From: an uncultured Actinomycetes bacterium
GTDB lineage: Bacteria > Actinomycetota > Thermoleophilia > Solirubrobacterales > Solirubrobacteraceae
DNA length: 10,726 nucleotides
Direction: 5' to 3'
NCBI GenBank assembly: GCA_937888775.1
Contig: CALAQT010000254.1
Span: 1-10,726 of the forward strand
Positions within the stretch are counted from its first letter, which is position 1; every line of letters starts with the position of its first letter. The translations under genes and the position numbers were made by a program. The notes beneath the pieces were generated by a model. It was not told the DNA's origin, made no database searches, and was given only the letters and a program-made list of their open reading frames with translations. Shown here piece after piece: positions 8,001 to 10,726 of this stretch.

Positions 8001-8451
8001 CTACGCCGAACGACTGCAGGACCCTGCGCTCCGCGCGCAGGTGCGCGGCTACCTGATTGGCTTCCTTGACCTGGTGGTCCGGATCGATGGCCCGGACGGG
8101 CCGCGCTTTGCCCTGCTCGACTACAAGACCAATTGGCTGGCTGGTCCCGACGAGCCGCTGACCGCCTTCCATCACCGGCCGTCGGCGCTGGCGGCGGTGA
8201 TGGCCCGACACCACTACGGGCTGCAAGCGCTGCTCTACACCGTTGCCCTGCACCGCTACCTGCGCTGGCGCCTGCCGGGATATGACCCGCAGCGCAACCT
8301 CGCCGGTGTGGCGTATCTGTTCCTGCGCGGGATGAGCGGCCCGGATACCCCGACCGTCGACGGGATGCCGTGCGGTGTTTTCGCATGGCGTCCGCCGTCG
8401 GCGCTGGTGGAGGAGCTGAGCGACGTGCTCGACCGAGGCGGTGGCGCGTGA
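5065..8451 (+). CDS. recB: RecBCD exonuclease beta subunit RecB (UvrD-type helicase and nuclease)
   Basis: RecB is the 3'-5' SF1A motor and the only nuclease of RecBCD. This copy has 1128 residues, against about 1180 in E. coli. Helicase motifs in order: Walker A ASAGTGKT (25-32, Lys31), Ia LVTFTR (54-59), TTHGFCQ, motif II VDEFQDTDPVQ (Asp267-Glu268), motif III ADPKQAIYAFRG (295-306), motif IV VNWRS, motif V TIHRSKGLEF (629-638) and motif VI YVALTRA (701-707). The C-terminal nuclease domain keeps all expected metal ligands: His871 in GTFVHSLLEA, Asp1002 in GFLDLVVR, and Asp1019 and Lys1021 in LLDYKTN. The enzyme therefore looks fully active. Start ATG 5065 is chosen because the Walker A spacing fits the family and the ATGA overlap couples it to the preceding mini-ORF; no purine-rich SD precedes it. 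Its TGA overlaps the recD GTG (GTGA, 8448-8451). The call as RecB rather than AddA rests on the RecC and RecD neighbours and the full-length domain order. Confidence 0.97.
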   Translation: MIDDDQQPPFDLRGPLPTGVTVLEASAGTGKTYTIAALATRYVAEGIPLHRLLLVTFTRMATGELRERVRERLVGVEHGLREALAGVGTDGADPVVELLAQGSRRDVARRQGRLARALADFDAATIATTHGFCQEVLGGLGIAADLEPDTAFVEDLSDLVADVVDDLYVRRFHRGAAPAFDLSQAAEIARVAVANPAARIVEAYGETPEMRRRLALAARSELEARKRRLAVMTYDDLLTRLDASLRGDSGPVTAARLRARYDVVLVDEFQDTDPVQWEIMHRAFGEGGGTLVLIADPKQAIYAFRGADVYAYLEAAHGAGGRATLSVNWRSDQPLIDAYDALFAGVTLGHEGIAYRRVRAALANQTPRLSGAPRSDPLRIRVVPRESLTQTPGGFAKADAAREHVAGDLAADLAALLSSGAEIELRARDGTAVGREPVRPGHVAVLVPTNRNAALIRTVLEQAGIPAVINGAGSVFATDAAREWLRLLEALERPASTARAHSVALTCFLGWSPARVACAEELEWEDVHRRLHDWARVLRTRGVASLLEIVTLVEGLPRRILAAVDGERRLTDARHIAQLLHEAASTEQLGTTALTAWLRRRMAEAHDDTGDEERSRRLDSDAEAVQVLTIHRSKGLEFPIVYLPFLWESSFIPSEPQPVLFHDPDAHDQRAIDVSLEGPDFDLHRSYYLRERRGEDLRLAYVALTRACHQAVIWWAGSWDSRNSPLSRLLFARDSDGNVSAVGKFTPTDAQARARFEALADEAPGRIHVERSTLRTPAVYRESIPAPVALAAAAFDRDLDLRWRRTSYSDITAGTYDAAVASEPDESLTSDEPAEAAAVIIAAATEGAPDLSAPSLLAEMPVGVRIGTFVHSLLEATDFAAADLGVELAERIEGALGRRTLQIGDPAVVCAGLSAAIQTPLGPLLGGARLRDFRRADRLDELEFELPLVGGDEPTGWLTLGRVADALRRHLAPADPLAGYAERLQDPALRAQVRGYLIGFLDLVVRIDGPDGPRFALLDYKTNWLAGPDEPLTAFHHRPSALAAVMARHHYGLQALLYTVALHRYLRWRLPGYDPQRNLAGVAYLFLRGMSGPDTPTVDGMPCGVFAWRPPSALVEELSDVLDRGGGA

Positions 8452-10418
8452 CTGAGCACGCGGCGGTGGGAGTGGCAGCGGCGGTCGCGGATCCCTTCGA
8501 CGTGCGCCGGGCCCGCGGCGCGTCCGGACTGCTGGGGGAGTTCAACCAGGCAGGAGTGCTGGCGGCAGCCGACGTGCACGTCAGCACCCGCCTGACCGAG
8601 CTGGCGGGGGAGCCTGACGAGTCGGTGGCGCTGGCGGTCGCGCTGGCCGTCCGCGCGCCCCGGCTCGGCCACGTGCACGTTGACCTGGCGCGGATCCGGG
8701 AGACGGCGGCGGTGGACACCGACGAGCCGGTCGACCTGTCCGCGCTGCCGTGGCCCGAGTTGGAGCCCTGGATGGAGCGCGTGGCGGCGAGCGAGCTGGT
8801 TACGGTGGGAGACGAAGACAAGGGCTCCGTGGCGCCACTGCGCCTGGTCGGTTCGTGGCTGTACCTCGATCGATACTGGCGCGAGGAGCGCGAGCTCGCC
8901 GGCGAGTTGCTCGGCTCGTTCGCGGAGGCTGCGGGGGTCGGCCTCGACGCGCTGACCGACGGCCTGCGGCGGATGTTCGCCGGTCAGCTTGACGGCCGCC
9001 AGTGCCGCGCGGCCGCCACCGCGGTGCTGCGGAGATTCGCGGTCGTCGGGGGCGGACCGGGCACCGGCAAGACGACCACCGTCGCGCGGATCGTCGCGCT
9101 ACTGGCCGAGCAGGCTGCGGACGCCGGCGCGCCCGCGCCGCTGATCGCGCTGGCGGCGCCGACCGGGAAGGCGGCGGCCCGGCTGGAGGAGGCAGTGCAC
9201 GAGGAGGCCGCCGCGCTCGACATCGACGCCGGCATCCGCGACCAGCTGCTGGGGCTGCATGCTTCGACGCTGCACCGGCTGCTGGGCTGGCGCCCGGGGA
9301 GCTTCAGCCGCTTTCGCCACGATCGCAACCAGCGCCTCCCCCACGATGTCGTGATCGTGGACGAAACCTCGATGGTCTCACTGTCGCTGATGTCACGACT
9401 GGTGGAGGCGATCAGGCCCGACGCGCGGCTGATCCTCGTCGGCGACCCCGGCCAGCTGGCGTCGATCGAGGCGGGGGCGGTGCTGGGCGACATCGTCGGG
9501 CCGGTGACCGATGGGCTGCTGATGGGATCCCAGGCGCGAGCGCGGCTGGCGGCGGTGACCGGTCAGGCTCCGCGCGACGAGGGAGCGCAATCAGCAATCG
9601 GCGATGGAGCGCGATCAGGGATCGGCGACGGGATCGTCGTGCTCGACCGGGTACACCGTTTCGGCGGCGGGATCGAGCAGCTGGCCGTCGCCATCCGGCG
9701 TGCCGACGACGATGCTGTGATGGCGCTGCTAGCCGATCCGCCACAGGACGTCACCTGGATCGCCGTGGATGCGTCGGCGCCCGAGGCGGTCTCCGGGCTG
9801 GATCCGGTCAGCGATCAGGCGAGCATGGCGGCGCGAGCCGTGATCGAGGCCGCCCGCGCCGGAGACGCAGCCGCGGCGATCGAGGCGCTGGGAGCGTTTC
9901 GCATCCTCTGCGCGCATCGGCGGGGACCGCTGGGGGTGGCGACCTGGACGGCGAGGATCGAGACCTGGCTGGAGGCCGAGGTCGACGGCGTCGATCCACA
10001 GGACAGGTGGTATCCCGGCCGCCCGCTGCTGGTGACCCAGAACGACTACGAGCTGGCGCTCTACAACGGCGACACCGGCGTGATCGTCCAGCGCACGCCG
10101 GATCGGGTCAGCGCCGCGTTCCAGCGCCGGGGCGAGGTAGTGCATTACAGCCCGTCCCGGTTGGGCGCCGTGGACACCGTCTACGCGATGACAATCCACA
10201 AGAGCCAGGGCTCGCAGTTCGACACCGTCGCGGCGCTGCTACCGACACCCGAATCAAGGATTCTCTCCCGGGAGCTGCTCTACACGGCGGCGACAAGGGC
10301 GCGGCGCCGGCTGATCCTGGTCGGGACCGAGGAGACGATCCGCACGGCGGTGGCCAGGCCGGTGGCCAGGGCGTCAGGGCTGGGCTGGCGACTGTGGGGG
10401 CGGGGCGAGCGTGGCTGA
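8448..10418 (+). CDS. recD: RecBCD exonuclease alpha subunit RecD (SF1B 5'-3' helicase)
   Basis: RecD is the 5'-3' motor of RecBCD and in E. coli controls nuclease and RecA-loading behaviour after Chi. The 656 residues comprise an N-terminal RecBC-binding region (about 1-170), then helicase motifs: Walker A GGGPGTGKTTT (201-211, Lys208), Ia APTGKAAARLEEA, TLHRLLGW, Walker B VDETSMVS (Asp305-Glu306), motif III LVGDPGQLASIEAGAVLGD, motif IV region VHRFGGGIEQLA, motif V TIHKSQGSQFDT (582-593) and motif VI YTAATRARRRL (612-622). Start GTG 8448 is chosen because it gives a GTGA overlap with recB, has GAGG 9 nt upstream, and fits the family N-terminus; the frame stays open upstream inside recB but without family similarity. 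Two oddities: an imperfect octapeptide duplication at 379-394 in the loop after motif III, and VARPVARA near the C-terminus. Slightly longer than E. coli RecD (608). Its C-terminal end overlaps the PolDom gene by 8 nt. Confidence 0.96.
   Translation: MTEHAAVGVAAAVADPFDVRRARGASGLLGEFNQAGVLAAADVHVSTRLTELAGEPDESVALAVALAVRAPRLGHVHVDLARIRETAAVDTDEPVDLSALPWPELEPWMERVAASELVTVGDEDKGSVAPLRLVGSWLYLDRYWREERELAGELLGSFAEAAGVGLDALTDGLRRMFAGQLDGRQCRAAATAVLRRFAVVGGGPGTGKTTTVARIVALLAEQAADAGAPAPLIALAAPTGKAAARLEEAVHEEAAALDIDAGIRDQLLGLHASTLHRLLGWRPGSFSRFRHDRNQRLPHDVVIVDETSMVSLSLMSRLVEAIRPDARLILVGDPGQLASIEAGAVLGDIVGPVTDGLLMGSQARARLAAVTGQAPRDEGAQSAIGDGARSGIGDGIVVLDRVHRFGGGIEQLAVAIRRADDDAVMALLADPPQDVTWIAVDASAPEAVSGLDPVSDQASMAARAVIEAARAGDAAAAIEALGAFRILCAHRRGPLGVATWTARIETWLEAEVDGVDPQDRWYPGRPLLVTQNDYELALYNGDTGVIVQRTPDRVSAAFQRRGEVVHYSPSRLGAVDTVYAMTIHKSQGSQFDTVAALLPTPESRILSRELLYTAATRARRRLILVGTEETIRTAVARPVARASGLGWRLWGRGERG
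9582..9629 (+). repeat. 24-bp in-frame tandem duplication inside recD
   Basis: Two adjacent 24-nt units encode GAQSAIGD and GARSGIGD (RecD residues 379-394), with 20 of 24 bases the same. They lie in the segment between motif III (ending LGD) and the conserved VHRFGG block, which is variable in length among RecD proteins. The duplication keeps the frame and leaves both flanking motifs intact. Confidence 0.75.
10348..10371 (+). repeat. 12-bp tandem duplication near the recD 3' end
   Basis: CGGTGGCCAGGC (10348-10359) is followed directly by CGGTGGCCAGGG (10360-10371), 11 of 12 bases the same. It yields the local peptide AVARPVARA just beyond the last helicase motif of RecD, where the chain is not conserved. 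It may be a small slippage product. Confidence 0.5.
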
Positions 10419-10726
10419 GGCCGGCAGCGCGGTGGAGGTCCTGGTGCAGGGCCGGACGGTGCGCATCTCCAGTCCCGACCGCGTGTACTTCTCGGCGCGC
10501 GGCGAGACCAAGTTCGATCTGGTCAACTACTACATCAGCGTGGGCGACGGGATCGTGCGCGCGCTCCGCGAACGGCCCTGCATGCTGCACCGCTTCCCAC
10601 GCGGGGTCGATGACAAGAAGGTCCACCAGAAACGGATACCGGCGGGCGCGCCGCCGTGGGTCGACACGGTCCGCGTCGAGTTTCCGTCGGGCCGGCATGC
10701 CGACGAGCTGTGCGTCACCGAGCTGG
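10411..10726 (+). CDS. LigD-type primase-polymerase (PolDom) protein, N-terminal part (3' end outside window)
   Basis: A reading frame from GTG 10411 runs off the window after 105 codons. VEVLVQGRTVRISSPDRVYF (8-27), TKFDLVNYYISVGDGIVRAL (33-52), ERPCMLHRFPRGVDDKKVHQ (54-73), APPWVDTVRVEFPSG and ELCVTEL match the N-terminal half of the polymerase domain of LigD, an archaeo-eukaryotic primase-superfamily enzyme that adds nucleotides, often ribonucleotides, at ends and gaps during non-homologous end joining. The catalytic Asp-x-Asp pair lies further along in this family and is not visible. Nor can I tell whether ligase or phosphoesterase domains follow; the HRFP...VHQKR wording recalls stand-alone actinobacterial PolDom paralogues. 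It overlaps recD by 8 nt and GGGG at 10402-10405 gives an SD 5 nt before GTG, so it is very probably the next gene of the recCBD operon. GTG at 10432 is a possible later start. Confidence 0.88.
   Translation, partial: MAEAGSAVEVLVQGRTVRISSPDRVYFSARGETKFDLVNYYISVGDGIVRALRERPCMLHRFPRGVDDKKVHQKRIPAGAPPWVDTVRVEFPSGRHADELCVTEL

Noticed and set aside
8403..8410. GCTGGTGG, identical to the E. coli Chi octamer, inside recB
   Set aside because: One occurrence in GC-rich coding DNA is expected by chance, and Chi sequences differ between species; nothing shows it is Chi here.
8370..8447. Upstream extension of the recD frame inside recB
   Set aside because: The added residues are Arg/Gly-rich and unlike RecD; GTG 8448 gives the GTGA overlap expected of the operon.
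7595..8821. 408-residue minus-strand open frame across the recB-recD junction
   Set aside because: Ser/Arg/Ala-rich antisense shadow over conserved RecB nuclease and RecD N-terminus; no domain seen.

Overview
The window is GC-rich bacterial DNA with strongly G/C-ending codons, GTG as well as ATG starts, and tightly overlapping genes. Together with a RecC that reads like the actinobacterial form and a LigD-type polymerase domain, this points to a high-GC Actinomycetota genome. A Thermoleophilia/Solirubrobacterales-like lineage is possible but cannot be settled from this sequence alone.

Layout. Positions 1-227 (+) hold the last third of a MarR-family regulator that begins outside the window. 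A 58-bp convergent gap follows. Positions 286-1341 (-) encode a complete patatin-like lipid acyl hydrolase. About 140-160 bp of divergent intergenic DNA (with an imperfect 29-nt dyad) separate it from a long plus-strand operon. That operon is recC (start 1503, or less likely 1482, to 5021), a 16-codon mini-ORF (5018-5068), recB (5065-8451), recD (8448-10418) and the first 105 codons of a LigD-type primase-polymerase (PolDom) gene (10411 to the window end). Every junction from recC onward is an overlap: ATGA, ATGA, GTGA and an 8-nt overlap. Translational coupling is therefore likely throughout.

How the genes work together. RecB (3'-5' helicase plus nuclease), RecC (inactive helicase/nuclease-like scaffold that reads Chi in E. 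coli) and RecD (5'-3' helicase) form the heterotrimer that unwinds and resects double-strand ends for RecA-dependent repair and degrades foreign linear DNA. All catalytic motifs of RecB and RecD appear intact. The appended PolDom gene belongs to the family that fills in and extends ends in bacterial non-homologous end joining, so the two ways of handling a broken end seem to be co-expressed here.

Most notable points. (1) The mini-ORF between recC and recB looks like a degenerate copy of recB's own start. (2) In-frame tandem repeats occur in variable parts of RecC and RecD. (3) A PolDom gene is translationally coupled to recCBD. I see no mobile element, CRISPR, tRNA or rRNA, and no convincing unknown defence system. 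The core is a conventional repair operon with unusual junction and repeat details.
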